In this document: piece after piece, positions 53,133-61,347 of the stretch | Numbering within the stretch: position 1 is the stretch's first letter | How the letters are laid out: every line of letters begins with the position of its first letter | Assembly: GCF_002263495.1 (NCBI RefSeq) | Contig: NZ_CP022753.1 | Span: forward strand, 2,294,001-2,358,000 | Source: Nocardiopsis gilva YIM 90087 | GTDB lineage: Bacteria; Actinomycetota; Actinomycetes; Streptosporangiales; Streptosporangiaceae | Length of the DNA: 64,000 nucleotides | Direction of reading: 5' to 3' | Program-made: the position numbers and the translations under genes | The notes under the pieces: model-generated | The model's input: only the letters and a program-made list of their open reading frames with translations | Database searches by the model: none | What the model was told of the DNA's origin: nothing

Positions 53133-54326
53133 ATGCACAGGCTGACCAACCAAGTACGCCCGTACGCGTGGGGATCGACGGTCGCCATCCCACGCCTGCT
53201 CGGCCGCGAGCCCGACGGCCAACCGCAGGCCGAGCTGTGGCTCGGCGCCCACCACGGCGCCCCCAGCACCCTGCGCACCGCCAACGGCGACATCAGCTTC
53301 GACGAGCTCATCGCCTCCGCCCCGAAAGACGTTCTCGGCAAGCAGGCCGTCAGCCGGTTTGGTGAACGCCTGCCCTTCCTGCTGAAGGTGCTGGCCGCCG
53401 AGGAACCGCTCTCCCTCCAGGCCCACCCGGACGCCGCGCGCGCCCGCGCCGGGTTCGCGGCCGAGGAGGCCGCGGGCATTCCCCTCGACGCTCCGCACCG
53501 CAACTACCGGGACCCCCACCACAAGCCCGAACTCGTGCTGGCCCTGGAGCCGTTCGAGGCGCTGTGCGGCTTCCGCGACCCGGACGACGCCCGCGAGGAC
53601 CTCGACGGCCTCGTCAGCGAGCTGGCGGGCGCTCTGCGTGAGGACCTGTCCGCCCCCGACCCGCACCGCGCCCTGCGCGCCGCGCTGACGCGCGTCCTGA
53701 CCCTGCCCTGCGAGGAGCGGGAACGGCTCGTCGGCGGGTTCATCGCCGAGTGCGAGCAGCGCGCCGCCGCCGGTGTCGCGACCGGGCGGCACAGCGACAC
53801 CGTCATCGAACTCGCGCGGCGCTACCCCGGCGACCCCGGGGCGGTGGCCGCGCTGCTGCTCAACCGCATCACACTGCGTCCCGGCGAGGCCCTGTTCCTC
53901 CCGGCCGGCAACGTCCACGCCTACCTGCGCGGCACGGCCGTCGAGGTGATGGCCAGCTCGGACAACGTCCTGCGCGCCGGGCTTACCGGCAAGCACGTGG
54001 ACGTTCCGGAACTCCTGGAGGTCGTCGACTTCTCCGTCCTCCCCGTCCCCTACTCCCAGCCGGTCGCAGCGGACGGGCGGACCGAGTTCCGGCCGGGCGT
54101 GGGCGAGTTCGCCCTCGCCGTGCTCGGCCCCGGCAGCATCGACTCACGCCTCCCCGACGGCTCGCCCGCCGTCGTCCTCGCCCTCGACGGCGCCGCCGAA
54201 CTGCGCGCCGGGAACGGGTCCCGGCTCACCCTGGAGCGGGGCGAGTCGGTGTTCGTCCCTGCCGACTCCGGTGCCATCGCCGTCCAGGGCCGCGGTCACC
54301 TGGTCGCCGCCACGATCGGCGACTGA
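53133..54326 (+). CDS. manA: Mannose-6-phosphate isomerase, class I
   Basis: The protein has 397 residues. ATG 53133 (GGGAAG upstream) gives the family start MHRLTNQVRPYAWGSTVAIP; ATG 53115 is possible. Zinc ligands are in LSLQAHPDAARARAGF (Gln, His) and in YRDPHHKPELVLALEPFEAL (His, Glu). GEALFLPAGNVHAYLRGTAV carries the last His. It interconverts fructose-6-P and mannose-6-P for GDP-mannose and glycan synthesis. Confidence 0.95.
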   Translation: MHRLTNQVRPYAWGSTVAIPRLLGREPDGQPQAELWLGAHHGAPSTLRTANGDISFDELIASAPKDVLGKQAVSRFGERLPFLLKVLAAEEPLSLQAHPDAARARAGFAAEEAAGIPLDAPHRNYRDPHHKPELVLALEPFEALCGFRDPDDAREDLDGLVSELAGALREDLSAPDPHRALRAALTRVLTLPCEERERLVGGFIAECEQRAAAGVATGRHSDTVIELARRYPGDPGAVAALLLNRITLRPGEALFLPAGNVHAYLRGTAVEVMASSDNVLRAGLTGKHVDVPELLEVVDFSVLPVPYSQPVAADGRTEFRPGVGEFALAVLGPGSIDSRLPDGSPAVVLALDGAAELRAGNGSRLTLERGESVFVPADSGAIAVQGRGHLVAATIGD

Positions 54327-54476
54327 CCCGCCGCACCCTCCGAGGGGCCCCGTGTCCCCCGCGCCGGTTTCCCGTTTCCCGCTGTCGGCGAACACGCGGT
54401 CGCACGGCGCCTGCCTGCGGCCACCGCCGATACCCTGAGGTGCTCATCTGTAGAGATCATCCTGAGGGGTAGCGAT

Positions 54477-54848
54477 ATGGCGCTCGAGCGTCCCGAGATC
54501 GACTTCATCGACGGCCCGCCTCCGGCGGACCTGGAGACCACCGACATCACCGTCGGGGAGGGCACGCAGGCCGGGCACGGCTCCCTCGTGGCGCTGCACT
54601 ACGTCGGCGTCGCCCACTCCTCCGGCGAGGAGTTCGACGCCTCCTGGAACCGCGGCGAGCCGCTGCGCTTCAAGCTGGGCGCCGGCCAGGTCATCGCCGG
54701 ATGGGAGCAGGGCGTGATGGGTATGCGCGTCGGCGGTCGGCGCCGCCTCGTCATCCCGCCGCACCTTGCCTACGGCGACCGCGGCGTGGGCCCGATCAAG
54801 CCGGGGGAGACCCTGGTCTTCGTCGTCGACCTGGTCGAGGTCGCCTAG
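54477..54848 (+). CDS. FKBP-type peptidyl-prolyl isomerase
   Basis: The protein has 123 residues, a single cytoplasmic FKBP domain with no signal peptide. Active-site residues lie in VALHYVGV, EEFDASWNRGEPLRFKLGAG, QVIAGWEQGVMGMRVGGRRR and LVIPPHLAYGDRG. ATG follows CTGAGGGGTAG. It speeds cis-trans isomerisation of proline peptide bonds during folding. Confidence 0.95.
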   Translation: MALERPEIDFIDGPPPADLETTDITVGEGTQAGHGSLVALHYVGVAHSSGEEFDASWNRGEPLRFKLGAGQVIAGWEQGVMGMRVGGRRRLVIPPHLAYGDRGVGPIKPGETLVFVVDLVEVA

Positions 54849-54880
54849 CCGGGTCTGCGGCGCGACGCCGCGCGGGACCG

Positions 54881-55699
54881 CTAGGCGACCACACGCTGAC
54901 CGAGGTCCCGCGCGGCGCCCGTTGTCCGGAGGATCTCCGCCGTCACGGCGCGCGGGTTATCGGACATCGGGATGTGCCCGCACCCCAGCAGCGTGACCTG
55001 CCGGGCGTGCGGGATCCTGCGCAGGGCGCGCCGGGCGCCGCTGGGCGGGAGCAGGCGGTCGCGATCGCCCCAGGCGACGGTCACCGGGCAGGGGACCATC
55101 GACGCGGAGAACGTGTAGGCCGCCACGTGCGGAGCGAGCCGCACATAGGGCGACCCGGCCGCGATCGCGCTCGCGTCGAAGGCGAAGTGCCGGTCGGCGG
55201 GGTCGGACGGATCGCCGCGCAGCGCCCGCCGCGCGAGCGCGCGTCCCGCCGGGCTGTGCGTCGCGGCCCGCAGCACCGACGGCGGCACGAACGCCGCCAC
55301 CTGGGCAGCGCCCGCGAGCAGCCGCGCACCGGCCTCAGCGGGCGGGGTGTTGAAGCCGATGGGCGAGAGGGCCGTCACCGACGCCGCCGCACCGGACGCG
55401 CCCAGCTCCAGCGCGATCGCCCCGCCCAGGGAGTTGCCCACGAGATGCGGCCGGTCGAGCCCGAGGTCGTCGCAGGTCCGCCGCACTGTGTCGACGAGCG
55501 AACCGACGTCGTAGGCGCGTTCCCCGCCCGGAGCGGGGGAGTCGCCGAACCCCGGCAGGTCGAGGGCGACGACCTCGTGCCGCTCCATCAGGTCGGCCAT
55601 GACCGGATACCACGCCTGGCGCCGATGCCCCAGCCCGTGCAGCAGGACCACGGGGGTGCCGCTACCCCCGCGCTCGTAGACGATGCGTGTCGTGTCCAT
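54881..55699 (-). CDS. Alpha/beta hydrolase
   Basis: The protein has 272 residues from ATG 55699 (GTG 55705 possible). The oxyanion region is VVLLHGLGHRRQAWYPVMAD and the nucleophile elbow is VGNSLGGAIALELGA (Ser). The acid is in AWGDRDRLLPPSGA and the catalytic His in LLGCGHIPMSDNP. The cap is Ala/Arg-rich. The substrate cannot be assigned. It converges on the FKBP gene. Confidence 0.9.
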   Translation of the reverse strand: MDTTRIVYERGGSGTPVVLLHGLGHRRQAWYPVMADLMERHEVVALDLPGFGDSPAPGGERAYDVGSLVDTVRRTCDDLGLDRPHLVGNSLGGAIALELGASGAAASVTALSPIGFNTPPAEAGARLLAGAAQVAAFVPPSVLRAATHSPAGRALARRALRGDPSDPADRHFAFDASAIAAGSPYVRLAPHVAAYTFSASMVPCPVTVAWGDRDRLLPPSGARRALRRIPHARQVTLLGCGHIPMSDNPRAVTAEILRTTGAARDLGQRVVA

Positions 55700-55705
55700 G
55701 AACAC

Positions 55706-56203
55706 CAGGTGTACCCGATGCGGACGCTTTTCGGCCTCGCCAAGTGGCGCTGTTGTGGGGGCCGCCGCGCGCGTGTCTGCGTTTTTCCAGATCAGTGCGT
55801 GTCGGCGGCCGCCAGGAAGTCATGGATGAGACCGTTCACAGCCTCTGGGCGCTTCGGCGCCGGAGATACGCGTGGTCTCGGGGAGACATCGTGTCGGCAG
55901 CCGAGGCGACGTAGAACCACCGATCACTCTGGGGCGGGGGTTAGATGTGACCGAATCCGGCCGCACATACGACGGCGTCTCGGGAACTCGACGCGAACCC
56001 CGTGGTCAAACAGGCGAACGCCAGGTCATGCGGTCAGCGTAGAGGCCGCGGCGACGCCACGGGCAGTCTCTTCTTCCGTCGGCTCGCGCTATCTTTGTGC
56101 TGATTTCCATCCACTGATGGATTCAGTGACCGGCATAACATCCGATGACAGGTTGAAAGTCAGCATCGTTCCGAGAACCGATGAACGGAAGGCGTCCATT
56201 ACC
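55706..56203. other. Intergenic region
   Basis: About 500 bases. A short hydrolase-like C-terminal fragment sits at 55792-55860 (separate entry). Otherwise I see nothing definite. Confidence 0.4.
55792..55860 (-). pseudogene. Possible C-terminal fragment of another alpha/beta hydrolase
   Basis: The minus strand reads APKRPEAVNGLIHDFLAAAD, TH, stop. This resembles the usual end of alpha/beta hydrolases (rPeavN..l.dFLa). Nothing upstream continues it in frame. It is short, so a chance match is possible. Confidence 0.35.
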
Positions 56204-56797
56204 GTGAACACCTCCGACGTCCGTCTCGCCACGCACGCCGACGTGCCCGCCGCAGTCCGAACGCTGTGCCGTGCCTACGCGACGTACCCCTTCACCCGCC
56301 ACACCATTGCCGACGACGACAATGGTGGACGCCTTCAGCGGTTCAACGAGCTGTTCATCTCCCGAATCGGCCTCGAGCACGGGCGAGTCTGGATCGCGGA
56401 CGGCGGTGCCGCGGTGGCTGTGGACGACCCCCGAAATTGCGGAGGCGGGCGACGTCTTCGCTGAACTCGCTCCGAAGTTCGCCGAGATCTCCGGTGACCG
56501 GGCGGAGGCCGCCGCACAGGCTGAAGCCGCGATGGCCCCGCACCGGCCGACCGAGCCGGTGTGGTTCCTCTGCTCGCTCGGTGTCGATCCGGACCGACAG
56601 GGATCCGGCCTGGGTCGCGCAGTGATCCGTCCCGGGCTCGAAGCCGCCGACTCGGCCGGGCTGTCCTCCTTCCTCGAGACCTCCGACAAACGCAATGTGC
56701 GGTTCTACCGGAATTTCGGCTTCGAGGTCAGCGCCGAGTACTCGCTTCCTGGCGGTGGGCCCGAACCTGGGCCATGGCACGCAGACCCGGAGCGTGA
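56204..56797 (+). CDS. GNAT-family N-acetyltransferase, two frameshifts
   Basis: It starts at GTG 56204 (MNTSDVRLATHADVPAAVRT). The first frame runs to RVWIADGGAAVAV near 56418. The sequence then continues in a second frame as WTTPEIAEAGDVFAELAPKF, with the acetyl-CoA loop FLCSLGVDPDRQGSGLGRAV and SDKRNVRFYRNFGFEVSAEY. In the CCC run at 56760 one missing C would return it to the first frame, ending RTWAMARRPGA at 56797. The total (197 residues) and order are normal for GNAT proteins that end in PGGGPRTW. The substrate is unknown. Undercalled bases or a young pseudogene are both possible. Confidence 0.7.
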
Positions 56798-56925
56798 ATT
56801 GCTGGGGCAGCGCCGTCGGCTCGCTCCAGTTGCGCGGCGCAAGGGCGTCTACGAGGGCCTGGAAGACGGCAGGATTGCCCTGACCGGGGACGTGGGGCGA
56901 GCCACCGAGGTCCGCGTCCACGAGA

Positions 56926-56959
56926 AAGCCCCCAGGGCGCTGTGCGCCGCTGGGGGCTT
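56926..56959 (-). terminator. Terminator of the second tRNA array
   Basis: Arms AAGCCCCCAG and CTGGGGGCTT, with inner GGCG/CGCC pairs, lie just past tRNA-Val. T residues follow the stem in the minus direction (CTTT). Confidence 0.75.
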
Positions 56960-57015
56960 GTCGTCCGTACACTCGGCCCTCTTACGAGGAACCGAGGATA
57001 CGAATGCGTTCGGTC

Positions 57016-57092
57016 TGGTGCGCGATACAGGATTCGAACCTGTGACCTCTACCGTGTCAAGGTAGCGCTCTAACCAACTGAGCTAACCGCGC
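57016..57092 (-). tRNA. tRNA-Val (anticodon GAC), second copy
   Basis: 77 bases with encoded CCA. It matches the copy at 28990 except for a swapped acceptor pair 2:71 (GCGCGGT/ATCGCGC here against GGGCGGT/ATCGCCC), so the stem is kept. Confidence 0.96.
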
Positions 57093-57104
57093 CGATGCGA
57101 AGCA

Positions 57105-57179
57105 TGGAGGCGGAGACGGGAATCGAACCCGTGTACAGGGATTTGCAGTCCCTTGCCTAAGCCACTCGGCCACTCCGCC
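57105..57179 (-). tRNA. tRNA-Cys (anticodon GCA), second type
   Basis: 75 bases with encoded CCA. The acceptor is GGCGGAG/CTCCGCC, the anticodon stem-loop is GGGACTGCAAATCCC and the T-loop is standard GGTTCGATTCC. It looks more canonical than the copy at 29078. Confidence 0.96.
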
Positions 57180-57224
57180 ACGAGCCGCGCTCGAGCCCGT
57201 GAGTGAACCCATGCGGCCTCTCCG

Positions 57225-57297
57225 AGCGGACGACGGGATTCGAACCCGCGACCCTCACCTTGGCAAGGTGATGCTCTACCAGCTGAGCCACGTCCGC
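57225..57297 (-). tRNA. tRNA-Gly (anticodon GCC), second copy
   Basis: 73 bases, identical to the copy at 29192. CCA is not encoded. Confidence 0.96.
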
Positions 57298-57337
57298 GTG
57301 CTGCGGGGCTTGCGCCCGACAACCGTTTTTTACTGCG

Positions 57338-57410
57338 AGCGGACGACGGGATTCGAACCCGCGACCCTCACCTTGGCAAGGTGATGCTCTACCAGCTGAG
57401 CCACGTCCGC
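57338..57410 (-). tRNA. tRNA-Gly (anticodon GCC), third copy
   Basis: 73 bases, identical to the other two. It is the first gene of the Gly-Gly-Cys-Val array. GTTAAGAACTCTAGCGG upstream resembles AGTAAGAACTTTAGCGG before the first array, a likely shared promoter. Confidence 0.96.
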
Positions 57411-57632
57411 GCGGAGAGGGGTTCGTCCGGCCCGGTTTCCCGGGGCGTTGCCCCCTCGCTGCGTTAAGAACTCTAGCGGATATCGGCGCATGCGCGAAAT
57501 CGAATGACCGACGGTGATGCCACGCGCTCCGGCGACCGGGATGCCCGAACCTCCGCACGGCCCGCTCACGCGGGCGGGCCGTGCCGACAGGGAACCGCCG
57601 ACGCTGCCCCGAGGTGTGGGGCCTCGGGGCCG

Positions 57633-58064
57633 TCAGCGCTCCACATGCGCGGGCGTGGTGGGCATGTCCGGGCGCGGAGGCGCGGACAGGTACTCCCCGA
57701 CGCGTTCGATCACCTTGTGCATCTCGAAGGCGACGGCGCCGACATCGCAGTCGGTGTCGGAGATCAGCGCCATGCAGGCACCCTCCCCGGCGGCCGCGAC
57801 GAAGAGGAAGGCTTCGTCCATCTCGATGATGCTCTGCCGGATGCCGCCGGCTCCGAACTGTTTGCTGGCGCCTCCGGCCAGGCTGTGCAGCCCCGAGGTG
57901 ATGGCCGCCAGGTGTTCGGCGGCCGAGCGGTCGAGTCTGCTGGATGAGGCCATCAGCAGGCCGTCGGTCGACAGCACGATGGCATGCTGCGTGCCTTGCG
58001 CGCGCGTGAGCAGGTCATCGAGCAACCAGCTCAGTTCGCCAGGGGCGGTGCTCTGTGAGGTCAT
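57633..58064 (-). CDS. Roadblock/LC7-domain protein
   Basis: The protein has 143 residues from ATG 58064 (AAGAGAG upstream). It opens MTSQSTAPGELSWLLDDLLT, then has AIVLSTDGLLMASSSRLDRS and AAEHLAAITSGLHSLAGGAS, the pattern of MglB-like Roadblock proteins in actinobacterial conservons (CvnB). These normally sit with a sensor kinase (CvnA), a DUF742 protein and a small GTPase (CvnD); none of these is adjacent here, so it is an orphan. It probably modulates a GTPase encoded elsewhere. Confidence 0.88.
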   Translation of the reverse strand: MTSQSTAPGELSWLLDDLLTRAQGTQHAIVLSTDGLLMASSSRLDRSAAEHLAAITSGLHSLAGGASKQFGAGGIRQSIIEMDEAFLFVAAAGEGACMALISDTDCDVGAVAFEMHKVIERVGEYLSAPPRPDMPTTPAHVER

Positions 58065-58473
58065 AGCTCTCTTGATCTGTGTTCGTCCGGGTGGGCGGCG
58101 GCCGGCGACTGCGACCGGACCAGCCCACACATGGCCCACCGAGAGGCTCCGTGTATACGGGGCTCCCATAAGCGTTGCCCAGATGATAGCCATTCGTAAC
58201 ACATGTGTCCGGTTCCCCAGGGTCAGCCGGGAGTGGCGCGTCGGCGAACGGAGTGGAGATCACCGGCCGCGTCGTAACGGTACCCATCCGTAAGGTGCCT
58301 CTACAGGGATCGGCCAGAGTTGGTCACAGGACTTGCGTTCGGCCCCCGCGCCAACAGCCGCCCCGCCCGCGCCCCCGCGGCGCAATGCCTCCCGCGTGTC
58401 GCGACGCAGGTGGCAGGATCAGGGCTGAAGGTCAGTCCACGATGAGGAAAACCAGAACGAGGGGATGAGGACG
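58065..58473. other. Divergent promoter region
   Basis: About 400 bases between the Roadblock and aminotransferase genes. It contains a short palindrome, ACACATGTGT, at 58199-58208. No gene is recognised. Confidence 0.4.
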
Positions 58474-59314
58474 ATGCGGGTGTGGATCGCCGGTGCCGGA
58501 TTCGGCCGGGGCGCGTACTCGACGCGGACGACGCCCGGATTCCGGTGCTGGACCACGGGATCACGGTGGGCGACGGCGTGTTCGAGACGGTGAAGGGATC
58601 GGAGGGGAGCCGTTCGCCCTCAGCCGCCACCTGCGTCGGCTGGCCCGCTCGGCGACGGGTATCGGACTGCCCACCCCCGACCTCGACCTCGTCGCCGACG
58701 GCGTGCGTCAGGCGCTGGACGCCAATCCGGACGTGCCCTCGTCCCGGATCCGGATCACCGTGACCGGCGGGCCGGGGCCCCTCGGCTCCCACCGGACCGG
58801 GGGAGAGCTCACCTACATCGTCGCGATCGGGCCCTTCCCGCCCATCGCCGCCACGGACGACGTCGTGGTGGTGCCCTGGCGGCGCAACGAGCACGGCGCT
58901 CTGACGGGGATGAAGACGACCTCGTATGCCGAGAACGTGGTGGCCGTTGAGTACGCGCGCAAGCGGGGGGCGGGAGAGGCGATCTTCGCCAACACCGCGG
59001 GAAACCTGTGTGAGGGGACGGCCACCAATATCTTCGTGGTGCTCGGGGGGCGGTTGGTGACGCCGCCGCTGTCGGCCGGGCCGCTGGCCGGAATCACCCG
59101 GGAGCTGGTCCTGGAGTGGGCCGGGGGCGAGGAGACCGACGTGCCGATGTCGGCGCTGTCGGACATCACCGAGGCGTTCCTGACCTCCTCCGGCCGCGAC
59201 GTGCAGGCGATCCGCGCGATCGACGGCCGGGTGCTGCCCGGGGCACCGGGTCCGGTGACGTCGAAGGTCATCGACGTGTTCACCGAGCGCAGCGCCTCCG
59301 ACTTGGACCCGTGA
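58474..59314 (+). CDS. Class IV aminotransferase, aminodeoxychorismate-lyase-like, two frameshifts
   Basis: It starts MRVWIAGAGFGRG at ATG 58474. Continuing needs one extra G in the run at 58508-58511, giving RVLDADDARIPVLDHGITVG and DGVFETVKG. A second extra G at 58595-58597 then gives GGEPFALSRHLRRLARSATG, through to the stop at 59314. The repaired length is 280 residues. PLP-enzyme signatures are GMKTTSYAENVVAVEYARKR (catalytic Lys) and EAIFANTAGNLCEGTATNIF. It would release pyruvate from aminodeoxychorismate to give p-aminobenzoate for folate, or act as a D-/branched-chain aminotransferase. Both breaks are missing G's in G runs, which suggests undercalls. Confidence 0.8.
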
Positions 59315-59375
59315 TGGCGACGGCCGGGCGGCTGACCAGGCGTCACGGCGGATCACCGCAGGTCAGAAGGTAAGG

Positions 59376-59410
59376 AAAATGCCGCGGCTGCGAAGAGCCG
59401 CGGCATTTTT
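59376..59410 (+). terminator. Rho-independent terminator
   Basis: AAATGCCGCGGCT and AGCCGCGGCATTTTT flank GCGAAG. Perfect stem with A and T runs on both sides, so it works in both directions. Confidence 0.9.
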
Positions 59411-59613
59411 CTACGAATCCTGCCCATTACGGGTTTTGGTCCCAGGCCGTGGGGTAAACCAGCGACCGGAAACCTGTCTGTATCTCCGTATTTTCGGGCA
59501 TGGTGGGTCCTGCGGGTGTCGATCCGGTGACCATCGGTTGCCCGTACGGTCCGTGCCACACAGGGGACCCGGCGGGGTCAGGTGAATGCCGCGGCGCGAC
59601 CGCGGCCGACGCC

Positions 59614-60033
59614 TCAGGAGTAGAGGTGCCGCTCGATCTCGGAGTCCAGGTCGATGTAGTCGCCCTCCTGGCCCGCAGGCACGATCTCGTACGTGCGGTG
59701 CAGGAATTCCGCCAGCGGCGCGACCGGAGCGTCGAACTCGGCCTGCCCGAAGGGGGAGGAGAGCGCGATGTTGATGGTGCGCTCGCCCTCGCCGCGGGCG
59801 GGCCAGACCTTCACGTCGCCCTCGCCGACGGGGCGCACGATGCCCACCGTCAGGAGTTCGCGGGCGAAGATCCACTCGACGGGCTCGTCCTCGCCCGTGT
59901 GGAAGGCCACCTTGATGGCGTAGGGGTCATCGGCGGTGTAGTCGAGCCGCGCGACCAGAGGGACCGCCGTGCGGTCGGGGACCACGAGCCGAAGGCCCAG
60001 CTCGGCGCTGGCAGTGGTGCCGCTACTGTTCAT
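59614..60033 (-). CDS. ssgB: Sporulation/cell-division regulator SsgB
   Basis: The protein has 139 residues, like Streptomyces SsgB (~137). It reads MNSSGTTASAELGLRLVVPD, then VARLDYTADDPYAIKVAFHT, WIFARELLTVGIVRPVGEGD, SSPFGQAEFDAPVAPLAEFL and HRTYEIVPAGQE. SsgA-like proteins occur only in morphologically complex actinobacteria; SsgB localises FtsZ at sporulation septa. Monocistronic. Confidence 0.93.
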   Translation of the reverse strand: MNSSGTTASAELGLRLVVPDRTAVPLVARLDYTADDPYAIKVAFHTGEDEPVEWIFARELLTVGIVRPVGEGDVKVWPARGEGERTINIALSSPFGQAEFDAPVAPLAEFLHRTYEIVPAGQEGDYIDLDSEIERHLYS

Positions 60034-60475
60034 GTTCGCCGTACCTTTTCTCGTCCGGCCCCGCGAAGTGCGGGTCGGTTACCGTCACCCGCTCTAACGC
60101 GGCCGGTCCAGACCTATGACGCGGAAAACCGGGAAGAATTGTTCTCGGATCCGGAGGGGGCATCGTCGCCACAGCTTCTCCGATCCTCCGCCACTGTAAT
60201 GAGCTGGGGAAACCAGGAATTTCCGGATGATCTGTGTGCCGCGTCACGCACGACGGGGGGTCGGGGTGGGCCCCGTGTCCGCCAAGCGTCCAGACTCCCC
60301 GCCGCAGAGGGGATTCCACGTTGTGCGTGCTCTGGGACGACCCGACGAACCGTGCAATGAGACGTCGATCACAGCGCCGGACCCCTCCTGGGGAGCGGAT
60401 GGCGCGTCAACCACCCGTCGGATGCGCTAGAGTCTTACTTGTTCGCCCCGCAGGGCAAGGCGGGCCAACACAGCA
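60034..60475. other. Divergent region between ssgB and tRNA-Val
   Basis: About 440 bases, including a relatively AT-rich stretch near 60120-60240 that probably holds the ssgB promoter. No gene is seen. Confidence 0.4.
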
Positions 60476-60549
60476 GGGCGATTAGCTCAGTTGGCTAGAG
60501 CGCGTCGTTCACACCGACGAGGTCACTGGTTCGAGTCCAGTATCGCCCA
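60476..60549 (+). tRNA. tRNA-Val (anticodon CAC)
   Basis: 74 bases. The acceptor GGGCGAT pairs with ATCGCCC, the anticodon loop is TTCACAC and the T-loop GGTTCGAGTCC. CCA is not encoded. Single gene with its own terminator. Confidence 0.95.
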
Positions 60550-60558
60550 CTTGCTCAG

Positions 60559-60591
60559 GGCCGACTCCATTATTCAGGAGTCGGCCTTTTT
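60559..60591 (+). terminator. Terminator of tRNA-Val(CAC)
   Basis: GGCCGACTCC and GGAGTCGGCC flank ATTATTCA and are followed by TTTTT. Confidence 0.9.
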
Positions 60592-60830
60592 CGTTGCGTA
60601 TCGGCACGGTCCGCGCACCGCGCAGCGGCGGCCGCAGAGCGGCCCGTCCCCGCCGCGCGGCGACCGTTGATTCCGGCTGCGTCGCAGGTCAGGGCGGGTA
60701 GAGGGGGCGCGGGAGCCATGTCGGTCCGGGCGGCGGACCGAACGACAGGATGTCCGGATCTGGTTGGGGCAGTGCTCCGAATTCGTGCCGACCGAATCTC
60801 AAAACGGGGGAGAACCGCCCCCCGGGACAC

Positions 60831-61244
60831 CTACTTGCGGAAGCGCGACAGCAGTCCGTGGGGTCCCATGTGCCGCCGCTTCGCCCGCAGAGCGCGGTCC
60901 GTTGCCTTGACGGCCCAGCGTCGGGCGAGGCGAAGGGGGCGCCGCGCCCACGGGAACTCGGTGGCGAGGATCGCCAGCCCCATGATGATCCCGCCGATTC
61001 CCGGGCCGGGAGTGACGCACATGATGATGCCCGCGATCAGGACGACGGTGCCGACGACACCGACGAGGATCTGCCAGGTCCAGTGCAGGGCAGGGTGAGA
61101 GTGCATGCGCATCCGCCAGATCCGCAGGCGGGTGCGGAATCTGCGCCACCGCTTCGATCTACGTCGCGGTGGCGCGGAAAGGGAGGATGTCGCCGGGTCC
61201 GGATCCTCTGTTCTGGTCACGGTGCTCGGGGAACTCGGAGACAT
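60831..61244 (-). CDS. Small membrane protein, TIGR02611/PGPGW family
   Basis: The protein has 137 residues. A basic N-terminus (RRRSKRWRRFRTRLRIWRMR) precedes two hydrophobic segments (HWTWQILVGVVGTVVLIAGI, then VTPGPGIGGIIMGLAILATE) with the PGPG motif. The C-terminus is strongly basic. Function unknown; common near ssgB-type loci in actinobacteria as far as I recall. Confidence 0.8.
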   Translation of the reverse strand: MSPSSPSTVTRTEDPDPATSSLSAPPRRRSKRWRRFRTRLRIWRMRMHSHPALHWTWQILVGVVGTVVLIAGIIMCVTPGPGIGGIIMGLAILATEFPWARRPLRLARRWAVKATDRALRAKRRHMGPHGLLSRFRK

Positions 61245-61347
61245 GCGCTTACGATAGCCGCCCCCACTCGCTAGATCCGATGATGGATGGCCCTGGACCG
61301 GAAACTTTTACCAGAACCACGCCAGGGCCTGAATCGAGCACTCTCGG

